Of a stretch of DNA of 64,000 nucleotides, positions 9,198-17,196 are shown in pieces. Source of the DNA: Arthrobacter mangrovi (GTDB taxonomy: Bacteria; Actinomycetota; Actinomycetes; Actinomycetales; Micrococcaceae). The DNA is taken from contig NZ_BRVS01000027.1 of NCBI RefSeq assembly GCF_026011795.1, positions 35,631-99,630 on the forward strand, in the 5' to 3' direction. Numbering within the stretch: position 1 is the stretch's first letter; the number at the start of each line of letters is the position of its first letter. The translations under genes were made by a program, and so were the position numbers. The notes under the pieces are model-generated. The model made no database searches, was not told the origin of the DNA, and worked only from the letters and a program-made list of their open reading frames with translations.

Positions 9198-9265
9198 TCG
9201 ACACGCATCTCCACCCACTAACCATCGATGACCGGAATGCCGCCGGCATCCCGAAGAAGGTACTC

Positions 9266-9715
9266 ATGATTGAAACACGCCCTCTCTTCTCACTGAACGT
9301 CCGTCTGGCCCCACCCCTGTCCATCGGAGGCGGAGCGGGCGAGCGTCGATTCATCTCCGTTCAGGGCGGCGAGGTCGAGGGCCCGGCCTTGGGGGGAGAA
9401 GTGCTGCCCGTGGGGGAGGACCTCCAGACTGTCAGGCCGGACGGGACGGTCGAGCTGGACATCCGGACCGTAATCCGGGCCTCCAGCGGACACCTCGTCT
9501 ACCTCTCGGGGCGCGGACTCCGCCACGGCCCCCCGGAGACTCTCGCTCGCATAGCCGCCGGACACGAAGTCCCGCCGTCCGAGTACTACTTCAGGGAAAC
9601 TCTGTACTTCGAGACACACGATCCTGAGCTCGAATGGCTGACCCGGTGCGCCGCCCTCGGCAAGGGACGACGCAACCGATCCACGGCGACAATCGACGTT
9701 TTCGAGGTTCTCTGA
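9266..9715 (+). CDS. DUF3237-family protein
   Basis: 149 aa from the ATG at 9266, with GAAGAAGG upstream. The frame is open further upstream in another context, but the domain begins here (PLFSLNVRLAPPLSIGGGAGERRFISVQGGEVEGPALGG, quoted in parts: APPLSIGGG, GGEVEGPALGG). The C-terminal part EYYFRETLYFETHDPELEWL is typical of DUF3237. Family members are small beta-barrel proteins of unclear chemistry found in aromatic and organic-acid catabolic clusters. No catalytic residue can be assigned. Confidence 0.8.
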   Translation: MIETRPLFSLNVRLAPPLSIGGGAGERRFISVQGGEVEGPALGGEVLPVGEDLQTVRPDGTVELDIRTVIRASSGHLVYLSGRGLRHGPPETLARIAAGHEVPPSEYYFRETLYFETHDPELEWLTRCAALGKGRRNRSTATIDVFEVL

Positions 9716-10181
9716 CCGAGGCGACATCAATACACAGCTGACGCTCTAGACCATGCCGATGAATTCGACCATCACCATGAGACCATGGCGAGACGGTGCC
9801 GCTAAGAATGTTCCGCTCCGTGGATGCGCGGGTACACTGCGCAGCTACTTGGCGCATGCTCCACACTCCGTCTTGGATCATCCGACGTCCTGTTTACGGC
9901 AGGGCACACCCGATCACTTCCATCACTTCCGTGCGCGTGGTTCGGTTCGGGAAGCATCGGAGCGGGCACCTGCCGGGCTTGAGCCGCGGGCCCCACTGAG
10001 CTCTCAACCGAGCGTCACTTTGCGTCAGCAGCCAATGGGCCAGATGAGAGGACAAACAGGCCCCTGGTGCCAGTGCTTGACGCCCGTCTTTCCCGTGGAG
10101 ACAGCACCTGAGCCCCGCAGCGTAAAGGTCTGCGTTTTGGGTGCGCACGTCACAACAAATCGGAATACGAAAGGCATCTTC
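9716..10181. other. 466 bp without a recognisable gene
   Basis: No open frame here has convincing codon use, a ribosome site and family similarity together. A 146-codon plus-strand frame (9753-10193) is low-complexity in composition and ends in the stop at the head of the decayed locus that follows. I see no tRNA, terminator or long repeat. Confidence 0.5.
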
Positions 10182-10618
10182 ATGGGAATCTAAGCAGATT
10201 GGAATATTCTGGTCGGCAGGGAGGTGCGGGTTTAGAATGATGGCCGCACCATCCGGACCGGTCACGTTGAAGCCCTAAGCGTCACTGCAGACGCGCTCTG
10301 GATCGCAGCCCACGGGGTCGAACCGCGGACCCTATATGAGAAGCCCCAGGGCTATATTGTCCTGTCGGTCTCCGAGCAGACTGGGGCAGCCCGTGGGCAC
10401 AGCGCTGAGGTCCTCGTCGAACTCAGGGTCAACGACCGGGCCACCATGGACCGCTGCCTCGACACCGCAGTCGGCCGTATCATCGCACGCGCTGCGCGGG
10501 ACCCTAGGCACGGCATTCCGGTAACCCGTCTGACAGACGGCACTTCACAGTCGAGCTAACCGATGAGGTCCCCTTTGACTACACCCAAGCGCTCGATACC
10601 CGGAACAGGTCGTTCTGA
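10182..10618 (+). pseudogene. Decayed second copy of the 1117-1540 small-gene pair
   Basis: The frame starting at ATG 10182 reads M-G-I-stop, then ADWNILVGREVRV-stop-NDGRTIRTGHVEALS, then ADALWIAAHGVEPRTLYEKPQGY, and further NDRATMDRCLDTAVGR up to VTRLTDG. A frameshift follows, and the next frame continues HFTVELTDEVPFDYTQALDT to a stop at 10616. These blocks align in order with the 73-aa protein at 1117 (DWEDLLGQQVQI, GDALWLENHGIDPRKL) and with the second small ORF (VTRHEDAHFAVELDETIPF). Two in-frame stops plus the frameshift mean it makes no full product. Together the two loci define a two-part small protein family of unknown function. Confidence 0.7.
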
Positions 10619-10861
10619 CCTGTAGCCCGCGGCATTCACTATTTCGCTGCGTACTTCGCGAACTCGATACCAGCCCACTGACCGGCGCTTGCTGTAGCGG
10701 CCCAGAAGGCACTGCGACTGCAACAAGCCTTTTGATGTGCATGACGGTGGCGACCTAAAGGGCATTCGAAACTTTTGATTGAGTGTTGTAGCCGATCGTC
10801 ATTTTAGCGACATATGATGGAAGGGCCGCCGAGCGGGCTAATCAGCGGTGGGGATACTGCG

Positions 10862-11380
10862 ATGGAGAGGAGAGCGGTGGACGCGCAGGTGGACGAGAAC
10901 GAAGCTATGTTCCTGGCGGGCGCCAGCATAGAGCGGACCGTCGAGTGGGCCGACACCGACGCGGCCGGCCACCAGCACAACTCAGCCATCATGCGCTGGG
11001 TTGAGGCGGCCGAGGCCCAGCTGTTCCGCCGATTGGAACTACCGGACTACTTTCCTAGTGCTCCCCGCGTGCAACAGGTCATCAACTATCGTGCCAAGCT
11101 GTGGTTCGGCCAGCGCGTCACTGCGACCTTGCAGGTTCAGAATATCGGGCGCACATCAATGACCTTCGCGTTCGAAGTCCACGGCCAGCCGCACGAAAAG
11201 TCGCCCGGCGGCCTCGCGGCCTTTGGGACCTTCACTACCGCCCATGTTCCCCATGGGGCCAATAATGCGGAACCCTGGCCAGCGCACATTCGCGCCGCCA
11301 TCGCCACTCCGCGGCCGTCCCTGTCTGAACCACAACCCGCACCGCCAATTTCTACAGACTGTTTTCAGATGCTTCCGTAG
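10862..11380 (+). CDS. Hotdog-fold acyl-CoA thioesterase (4HBT type)
   Basis: 172 aa from ATG 10862; an in-frame ATG at 10814 is possible, and neither start has a strong ribosome site. The 4-hydroxybenzoyl-CoA thioesterase motif VEWADTDAAGHQHNSAIMRW carries the catalytic Asp in the usual place, followed by FGQRVTATLQVQNIGRTSMTF. It should hydrolyse an aryl- or acyl-CoA in the cytosol. Its position between the two PaaX-controlled modules suggests it releases free acid from a CoA intermediate of one of them. Confidence 0.75.
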   Translation: MERRAVDAQVDENEAMFLAGASIERTVEWADTDAAGHQHNSAIMRWVEAAEAQLFRRLELPDYFPSAPRVQQVINYRAKLWFGQRVTATLQVQNIGRTSMTFAFEVHGQPHEKSPGGLAAFGTFTTAHVPHGANNAEPWPAHIRAAIATPRPSLSEPQPAPPISTDCFQMLP

Positions 11381-11709
11381 AAGGACTTCATGCGAGGCGG
11401 TACGGGCAGATGCTCGTACGGATCGGCGTCGTGCACACTCATCAGGGGTGCAGCCTGATGAACCCAGTCACTGGGATTAGGCGCTTGAACCAAGAGCCGC
11501 CCCCCATGATCGTTTGGATAGCGGACACCCCACTTGGCCGCGGTCGCGAGCTGGGTCCGCGGACTACGAGAGAAACGGCTCTTAATTGACAAGGGAACCG
11601 CTTCCGGCGGCGCATGGCGACTGGCGGAAGCCTTCAAGGGCCACTGAGCGCAGCTGGGTCCGTGCCCCTAAAATAGGTTCTGATGCAGGCAACAAGGGAA
11701 GAAGCGAGA
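11381..11709. other. 329-bp intergenic region before the second PaaX gene
   Basis: A minus-strand frame of 90 codons (11365-11637) overlaps the end of the thioesterase gene and contains AAKWGVRYPNDHGG, but I know no family for it and see no ribosome site. It could be a fragment of an old gene. No operator resembling the site at 13,173 is present. Confidence 0.35.
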
Positions 11710-12594
11710 ATGCCAACGGTGATTGCGGTTCCAAGGCCGCCGCTGAGGCACCAGCAGCTGATCCTGACGATTTATGGGCTTTACGGGAGGCGCGGGGGCG
11801 GGCCGTTGCCGGTCTCGGTGCTGATAGACATGCTCGCCGACCTCGGTCATGATGCCCCTGGGGTGCGCTCGGCGGTGTCGAGGTTGAAGGCCAAGGGCGT
11901 GCTCAACAGCGTCAAATCCGGCGGAGTGGCAAAGTACGAGCTGTCACCGCGCTCGCTCGAGATGGTCAACGAGGGCGACGAACGGATCTTTGCCCCGTAC
12001 CGCGGATCGCCCGGAGGCCAGTGGGTGCTGGCGATATTCTCGGTTCCTGAGTCGATGCGGGACCGGCGGCACCAGTTGCGCACCGAACTGACGCGGCTGG
12101 GCTTCGGGTCGATGGCGGCAGGCGTGTGGATCGCTCCCGCTGGTGTGCGTGAGGGCGCGAAGCGGCGGCTGGCCTCCCGCGGCTTGGCAGATTATGTCGA
12201 ATTCTTCACGGGTGATTACGCCGCCGAAGGGGATATGCGCGAGCGGGTCGCCCAGTGGTGGGATCTGGAGGCCCTGGGCGACCAGATCCGCGAATTCATG
12301 GACTACTACAGGAACGCTCTGGCCGATTGGTCCGGCTTGGTGGGCGGGGATCCGGAGATAGCCCTGGCCGAGTCTTCGCCGGAATTGCGCCGGGACGCCT
12401 TCCGCTACTACGTGCCGATGCTCACGCTGTGGCGCCGGCTGCCGTACCGCGATCCCGGTCTGCCCCTGGAGTACCTGCCCGAGGGCTGGCAGGGGCCCGA
12501 GGCGCGGCGCATTTTCTTCGGGACGCATGATCTGATCGCGCCCCTGGCCGAGGCCCACGCGATGTCGCTGGTCACTAAGGCCGAGGCTGCCTAG
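11710..12594 (+). CDS. PaaX-family regulator, MeqR2-like
   Basis: 294 aa from ATG 11710 (GGGAAG upstream; an ATG at 11683 is also in frame). The layout is winged helix (LILTIYGLYGRRGGGPLPVS, VRSAVSRLKAKGVL), GDERIF, LTRLGFGSMAAGVWIAP, RVAQWWDLEAL, then LWRRLPYRDPGLP. In plasmid pAL1 of Arthrobacter sp. Rue61a, the PaaX protein MeqR2 represses quinaldine/anthranilate genes and is released by anthraniloyl-CoA. This gene lies beside the same kind of lower pathway, so that role is inferred here. It converges with ridA across a strong hairpin. Confidence 0.88.
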   Translation: MPTVIAVPRPPLRHQQLILTIYGLYGRRGGGPLPVSVLIDMLADLGHDAPGVRSAVSRLKAKGVLNSVKSGGVAKYELSPRSLEMVNEGDERIFAPYRGSPGGQWVLAIFSVPESMRDRRHQLRTELTRLGFGSMAAGVWIAPAGVREGAKRRLASRGLADYVEFFTGDYAAEGDMRERVAQWWDLEALGDQIREFMDYYRNALADWSGLVGGDPEIALAESSPELRRDAFRYYVPMLTLWRRLPYRDPGLPLEYLPEGWQGPEARRIFFGTHDLIAPLAEAHAMSLVTKAEAA

Positions 12595-12611
12595 TCTCTG
12601 GCAACGCCGAT

Positions 12612-12644
12612 AGCGGCCCGGCCGGCAGTGCCGGCCGGGCCGCT
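12612..12644. terminator. Bidirectional terminator, perfect 15-bp stem
   Basis: AGCGGCCCGGCCGGC and its exact complement flank a 3-nt loop, between the convergent paaX-like and ridA genes. It should end both transcripts. Confidence 0.75.
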
Positions 12645-12663
12645 GTGGGCTGGAATAGGATTT

Positions 12664-13080
12664 CTAGCGGTCCTGGATTACTGCCACGCCCTGGATCTCG
12701 ATCAGGGCTTCCTTTTGCCAGAGGCGGCTGACGCCGATTCCCGCCATGGCGGGGTACTCGGTTCCGGCCATCTGGCGCCAGAGCTTGCCGATCTCCCGGC
12801 CGTTCGCCATGTAATCGTCCACGTCCGTGAGGTAAATGGTCACGCTGACCAGGTCCTCGGCACGGCCGCCGGCCTCTTCCAGGGTGGCCAGGACGTTGGA
12901 GAAGGCCTGCTTGAACTGCTCCACGATGCCGCCGGGAACGATGTTCATGTCCTTGTCCAGCGCGGTCTGTCCGCCGAGGTAGACCGTGTTGCCGGCGAGG
13001 ACGCCGTGGGCGTAGCCGGAGGGCTTGGGCAGTGACTCGGGGTTGATGGTCCGGTTGCCGACTGCGGTCTGGTTGCTCAT
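12664..13080 (-). CDS. RidA-family (YjgF/YER057c/UK114) protein
   Basis: 138 aa; the ATG has a consensus AAGGAGG seven bases upstream. RidA signatures: VYLGGQTALD, FSNVLATLEEAGGRAEDLVSVTIYLTDV, and a C-terminal EALIEIQGVAVI. The segment SRLWQKEALIEIQ lacks the classic Arg-Val-Glu-Ile setting of canonical imine deaminase RidA, so it may belong to another Rid subgroup. Rid proteins hydrolyse reactive enamines/imines or act in aromatic amine pathways. It is divergent from the operon whose key enzyme would release a 2-amino-enoyl-CoA, so enamine hydrolysis is a plausible job. Confidence 0.85.
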   Translation of the reverse strand: MSNQTAVGNRTINPESLPKPSGYAHGVLAGNTVYLGGQTALDKDMNIVPGGIVEQFKQAFSNVLATLEEAGGRAEDLVSVTIYLTDVDDYMANGREIGKLWRQMAGTEYPAMAGIGVSRLWQKEALIEIQGVAVIQDR

Positions 13081-13220
13081 TGCTGCCTCCTTGGCATTGG
13101 TGTGGCTGGTTTCACAATTTTTCGAAAAATGCTCTGTGCAGATCCTTCCGACCGTGCTACGTTGAGCATATGTGACGGCCGTAAAAAAGTCGACACATCT
13201 GAACAAGGGAGATCGAAAAC
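13081..13220. promoter_or_regulatory. Divergent ridA / anthranilate-CoA operon promoter with MeqR2-type operator
   Basis: TGACGGCCGTAA at 13,173-13,184 matches the palindrome TGACGNNCGTcA known for MeqR2 at 11 of 12 positions (the miss is the weakly conserved c). It sits just after a plausible -35/-10 pair (TTGAGC, then TATGTG) and 37 bp before the FAH-family start. A separate perfect palindrome, ATTTTTCGAAAAAT, lies at 13,117-13,130 near the ridA promoter and may bind another regulator. Confidence 0.6.
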
Positions 13221-14078
13221 GTGAAACTGGCCACCTTGCGCACCGGTGCAGCAACAACGACGGCGGCAGTCCAGACGGGTGCGGAAACCTACCTGCCGCT
13301 GCCCGCCAGTGACGTCGGCGCCCTGCTTGCGGACCCGGCTTGGCGGGCGCGTGCAGAGGAAACGATGCGCTCTGCCCCGGCCTCCGCCGTCGTGCAGGTT
13401 TCCCGCACACAGCTGGCGCCGCTGCTGCCGCACGCCGGCAAGGTGATCTGCTGCGGCCTGAACTACGGCGACCACATCCAGGAGATGGGGCGGGAGCTGC
13501 CGGAATACCCGACACTGTTCGCCAAGTTTGCCGACACGCTGGCCGGCCCCGCGGACGAACTCGCGGTGCACGGCAGCGGCCGGGTTGATTGGGAAGCCGA
13601 GCTGGCCGTGGTGGTGGGAGCCACCCTCACCTGTGCGGATGAAGCCGAGGCCGCGGCGGCGATCGCCGGCTATACCGTGGCCAACGACGTCTCCATGCGC
13701 GACTGGCAGAACCGGACCCTCCAGTGGTTCCAGGGCAAGGCCTTCGACGCGAGCACTCCGGTCGGTCCGGTGCTGGCCACCGCCGACGAGTTTGACGGCA
13801 GCGGCTTCGAAGTCCGCGGTTACGTCAACGGAGAGCTGGTCCAGCGGGGCCACACCCGGACGCTGGTGTTCGGTCCGGCGAAGCTGCTGTCCTACATTTC
13901 GCAGTTCACGACGCTGCGCCCGGGGGACCTGGTCCTGACCGGCACGCCCGGCGGAGTGGGCATGGGGATGAAGCCGCCGCGCTTCCTGCAGGACGGCGAC
14001 GTCCTCACGACCGAAATCGACGGGATCGGCCGGCTGGAAAACCGCATGCTGATCAACCAACCGGCACTGACCAACTGA
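13221..14078 (+). CDS. Fumarylacetoacetate hydrolase-family protein
   Basis: 285 aa from a GTG start. FAH-fold features: CCGLNYGDHIQEMG, FAKFADTLAGPADEL, DWEAELAVVVG (metal-binding Glu residues), NDVSMRDWQ, QWFQGKAFDAS, and GDLVLTGTPGGVGMG near the end. Family members cleave or hydrate 2,4-diketo acids (fumarylpyruvate, acylpyruvates, 2-hydroxyhepta-dienoates). As first gene of the operon it probably handles the ring-cleavage product of a hydroxylated aminobenzoate or gentisate-like intermediate. Confidence 0.85.
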   Translation: MKLATLRTGAATTTAAVQTGAETYLPLPASDVGALLADPAWRARAEETMRSAPASAVVQVSRTQLAPLLPHAGKVICCGLNYGDHIQEMGRELPEYPTLFAKFADTLAGPADELAVHGSGRVDWEAELAVVVGATLTCADEAEAAAAIAGYTVANDVSMRDWQNRTLQWFQGKAFDASTPVGPVLATADEFDGSGFEVRGYVNGELVQRGHTRTLVFGPAKLLSYISQFTTLRPGDLVLTGTPGGVGMGMKPPRFLQDGDVLTTEIDGIGRLENRMLINQPALTN

Positions 14079-14091
14079 GAAGGAGCACGAC

Positions 14092-14574
14092 ATGACCGAG
14101 ACAGCCACCGAATACCGCACCGAGGGCGATAACTCCAGCTATACCGGAGCCGACGGCAAGGTGGTGCCTGTGGTGACCCGCGGCGGCGCCGAGGACACCA
14201 ACACGGCCCAGTCGGGGGACTGCGTGCGGGTGTCCGGTGTGAGCATCCAGCACACTCCGGCCACCAAGATCTGGTTCGGCCAGGTCTCTAATGTCCCCGG
14301 CTACCGCTCGCTGCCGCATCACCATGGCGAGGCCGAGACCGGCGGCTACGTGCTGCGCGGCCACGGCCGGATCTATTTCGGTGAGAACTACTCCGAATTC
14401 ATCGACATGAAGGCCGGCGACTGGGTGTTCGTGCCGCCATTCATGCCGCACGTGGAGGCGAATATGTCGGTCACCGAGGAACTGGTCTGGCTGACTGCCC
14501 GCACGCCGGAGAACATTGTGGTCAACCTTGAGGACGTAGCCGACGAGACCCTGGAAGGATACCGCCGGGCATGA
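14092..14574 (+). CDS. Cupin protein, possible ring-cleavage dioxygenase
   Basis: 160 aa, GAAGGAG before the ATG. One cupin barrel: LPHHHGEAETGGYVLRGHG (motif 1, His-rich, with a Glu) and KAGDWVFVPPFMPHVEAN (motif 2 with His). It is half the size of the bicupin gentisate dioxygenases, so a small single-cupin dioxygenase or an accessory isomerase are both possible. The stop overlaps the start of the thioesterase gene (ATGA), so the two are translationally coupled. Confidence 0.75.
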   Translation: MTETATEYRTEGDNSSYTGADGKVVPVVTRGGAEDTNTAQSGDCVRVSGVSIQHTPATKIWFGQVSNVPGYRSLPHHHGEAETGGYVLRGHGRIYFGENYSEFIDMKAGDWVFVPPFMPHVEANMSVTEELVWLTARTPENIVVNLEDVADETLEGYRRA

Positions 14575-15449
14575 ACACGATGACGGGCACCTTGACGGCC
14601 GAAACCTTCCTGCGCGCCATCGACCTGGAGGCCGTCGAGCCGCAGGTCTTCGACGAGGCCTACGAAGCCACCACGCAGTACGTCCCGTGGCCCAAGGCCT
14701 ACGGCGGCGACATGGTGGCCCAGTCCGCGGCGGCCATGATGCGCTCCGTCGGCGCGGACCGCCAGCTGCATTCGATGCACAGCTACTTCATGCGCCCGGT
14801 CGATATCGGTGCTGTGGTCCGCTACGAGGTGGAGAACCTGCGCGACGGCCGCGGCTATTCCACCCGCAGCGTGCGCGGCTACCAGGGCGGTAAGGCAGTG
14901 TTCGCAGCCATGGGCTCTTTCCAGGTGCCTGAGGAGGGGCCTGAATTCCAGGCGGAAATGCCCGCCGCCGTGGAACCCGAGTCACTGCGCAGCGCCGCTG
15001 AAGCATTGAACGGCATCGAGGGCGACGCCGCGGCTTACTGGTCCGCTGGCCGCAGCTTCGACATGCGCCACGTTCCCGGCCCCGTGTACGTGGAGGTCGA
15101 GGGCGAACAGGTCCCGCAGCAGGCCGTCTGGGTTAAGGCGTTCGACCGGCTGCCCGACGGCGCCGACCTGCACCGCACGGCGCTGGCCTACGTCTGCGAC
15201 TACACCATCCTGGAGCCGATCCTGCGGGCGCACGGCAACTATTGGGCGGAGCCCGGACTGGCGACCGCAAGCCTGGACCACTCCATGTGGTTCCACCGCG
15301 AGGGCCGCGCGGACGAGTGGGTGCTCTACGCCCAGGAAGCCGTTTCCGGACAACGCAACCGGGGACTGGCCACCGGCCGGTTCTTCGACCGCTCCGGCCG
15401 CCTGCTGGCCACCGTCGCTCAAGAAGGCATGATCCGCGCCGCACGCTGA
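14571..15449 (+). CDS. Acyl-CoA thioesterase II (TesB) family
   Basis: 292 aa, double hotdog. Start overlaps the cupin stop by four bases. Typical features are KAYGGDMVAQSAAAM, LHSMHSYFMRPVD, GYSTRSVRGYQGGKAVFAAMGSFQ in the first half and LDHSMWFHRE (with the Asp of the active site), LATVAQEGMIR in the second. It should release a free acid from a CoA thioester, for example an aryl- or gentisyl-type CoA made by the neighbouring ligase and hydroxylase. Confidence 0.88.
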   Translation: MNTMTGTLTAETFLRAIDLEAVEPQVFDEAYEATTQYVPWPKAYGGDMVAQSAAAMMRSVGADRQLHSMHSYFMRPVDIGAVVRYEVENLRDGRGYSTRSVRGYQGGKAVFAAMGSFQVPEEGPEFQAEMPAAVEPESLRSAAEALNGIEGDAAAYWSAGRSFDMRHVPGPVYVEVEGEQVPQQAVWVKAFDRLPDGADLHRTALAYVCDYTILEPILRAHGNYWAEPGLATASLDHSMWFHREGRADEWVLYAQEAVSGQRNRGLATGRFFDRSGRLLATVAQEGMIRAAR

Positions 15450-15527
15450 GCCTCGCGGCGGCATCCACCGTCGGCGATGCCGCCCAAGCCCCGCGGCCCG
15501 CCCAACCATCCCCCTGAAAGGAACGCC

Positions 15528-17183
15528 ATGGAACTGTCCCCGTCAGCACATGTGGACTCGTTCACGCGCGACCATCTGCCGCCGGCCGAGCAGTGGCCGG
15601 TGCTCGAATTCACCCTCCCCGAACTGCAGTATCCGGACCGCCTCAACGCCGCGGCGGTCCTCATCGACGATGCCGTGGCAACGTTTGGCGCCGACCGGCC
15701 GGCCCTGCACACGCCCGAGGGCGAGACCTGGAGCTACGGACAGCTGCAGCAGCGCGCCAACCAGGTCGCCCAGGTCCTGACCGAGGACCTGGGTGTGGTG
15801 CCCGGCAACCGGGTGCTGCTGCGCGGCCCGAACAACCCGTGGCTGGTCGCGGCCTGGCTCGGCGTACTCAAGGCCGGCGCCGTCGTCGTCACCACAATGC
15901 CCGTGCTGCGGGCGAGCGAAGTCGCCAAGATCTGCGAACTGACCCGCCCGGTCGTCGCCATCTCGGACCACCGCTTCGTGACCGAACTGCCGCATGCACT
16001 GGGTGCGGCCACCGCTGTCGTTACCTATGGAGCCAACGACGACGGCGACCTCACCGTGCGCTGTGCGTCCAAGAGCGGAAGGTTCGACAACGTGCCCACC
16101 GCGGCCGACGACGTCGCGCTGCTCGGCCCGACGTCGGGAACCACCGGCACGCCCAAGATCACCATGCACTTCCACCGGGACATCCTGGCCAATGCGGACA
16201 CCTTCGCCCGCCACATCCTGAAGCCGACGGCGGACGACGTCTTCGCCGGCTCGCCGCCGCTGGCCTTCACCTTCGGGCTGGGCGGACTGGTGGTCTTCCC
16301 GCTGCGGTTCGGTGCCTCATCCCTGCTCACCGAGCGGGCGACGCCGGTGGAGCTGGCCCGCCAGGCGGCGGCAGCAGGGGCCACCGTGCTCTTCACCGCC
16401 CCGACGGCCTACCGGGCCATCCTTAAGGAAGGCGAGGCCGACCTGCTCAAGGGCCTGCGGCTGGCAGTGTCTGCCGGCGAGCACCTGCCCAAGGAAACGT
16501 GGGAAGCCGTTCACACGGCCACGGGCCTCTCCCTCGTCAACGGCATCGGCGCCACGGAAATGCTGCACGTCTTCATCTCCGCCGCCGGAGCGGACATCCG
16601 TCCGGGCGCCACCGGAGTGGCAGTGCCGGGCTTCCGGGCCACGATCCTGGACGCGGACGGCAACGAAGCCCCACCCAACGAGCCCGGCCGCCTCGCCGTC
16701 ATCGGCCCCACCGGCTGCCGCTACCTGGACGATGAGCGCCAGCTCAACTACGTGCACAACGGCTGGAACATCACCGGGGACACCTTCATGCGCGACGAGG
16801 ACGGGTACTTCTACTACCAGGCGCGCTCGGACAACATGATCATCTCTTCCGGGTACAACATCGGCGCCCCCGAGGTGGAGTCCGCGATCGACCAGCATCC
16901 GGACGTCGTGGAGAACGCCGTCGTTGGCCGGCCGGATCCGGAGCGCGGGAGCGTGGTCTGCGCGTTCATTGTGCTGCGCGAGGGCGTAGAGCCCGACGAC
17001 GCCAAGCGCAAGGAGATCCAGGACTTCGTCAAGGCGACCATCGCCCCCTACAAATATCCGCGGGACGTGCGGTTCGTGACCGAACTGCCCCGCAACCCCA
17101 GCGGCAAACTGCAGCACTTCAGGCTGCGCGCCGCACTCGGGGACGAATCTGCAGAATTAGCCGGCGCCGGCCAGGGCCGTTGA
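15528..17183 (+). CDS. Aromatic acid-CoA ligase (2-aminobenzoate/benzoate type)
   Basis: 551 aa from ATG 15528, with AAAGGA upstream; the frame is open earlier but has no site. AMP-dependent synthetase: P-loop-like LGPTSGTTGTPK near residue 205, GIGATEM, YFYYQARSDNMIISSGYNI hinge region, and the C-terminal lysine motif NPSGKLQHF. The N-terminal layout and the SGEH-like AVSAGEHLPKETW segment resemble benzoate and 2-aminobenzoate ligases. Activation of anthranilate is inferred from the gene that follows 13 bases later. Confidence 0.85.
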   Translation: MELSPSAHVDSFTRDHLPPAEQWPVLEFTLPELQYPDRLNAAAVLIDDAVATFGADRPALHTPEGETWSYGQLQQRANQVAQVLTEDLGVVPGNRVLLRGPNNPWLVAAWLGVLKAGAVVVTTMPVLRASEVAKICELTRPVVAISDHRFVTELPHALGAATAVVTYGANDDGDLTVRCASKSGRFDNVPTAADDVALLGPTSGTTGTPKITMHFHRDILANADTFARHILKPTADDVFAGSPPLAFTFGLGGLVVFPLRFGASSLLTERATPVELARQAAAAGATVLFTAPTAYRAILKEGEADLLKGLRLAVSAGEHLPKETWEAVHTATGLSLVNGIGATEMLHVFISAAGADIRPGATGVAVPGFRATILDADGNEAPPNEPGRLAVIGPTGCRYLDDERQLNYVHNGWNITGDTFMRDEDGYFYYQARSDNMIISSGYNIGAPEVESAIDQHPDVVENAVVGRPDPERGSVVCAFIVLREGVEPDDAKRKEIQDFVKATIAPYKYPRDVRFVTELPRNPSGKLQHFRLRAALGDESAELAGAGQGR

Positions 17184-17196
17184 AAGGACTAACGAC

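Noticed and set aside
11365..11637. 90-codon minus-strand frame
   Set aside because: No family, no ribosome site, overlaps the thioesterase 3' end; mentioned only as a possible relic.
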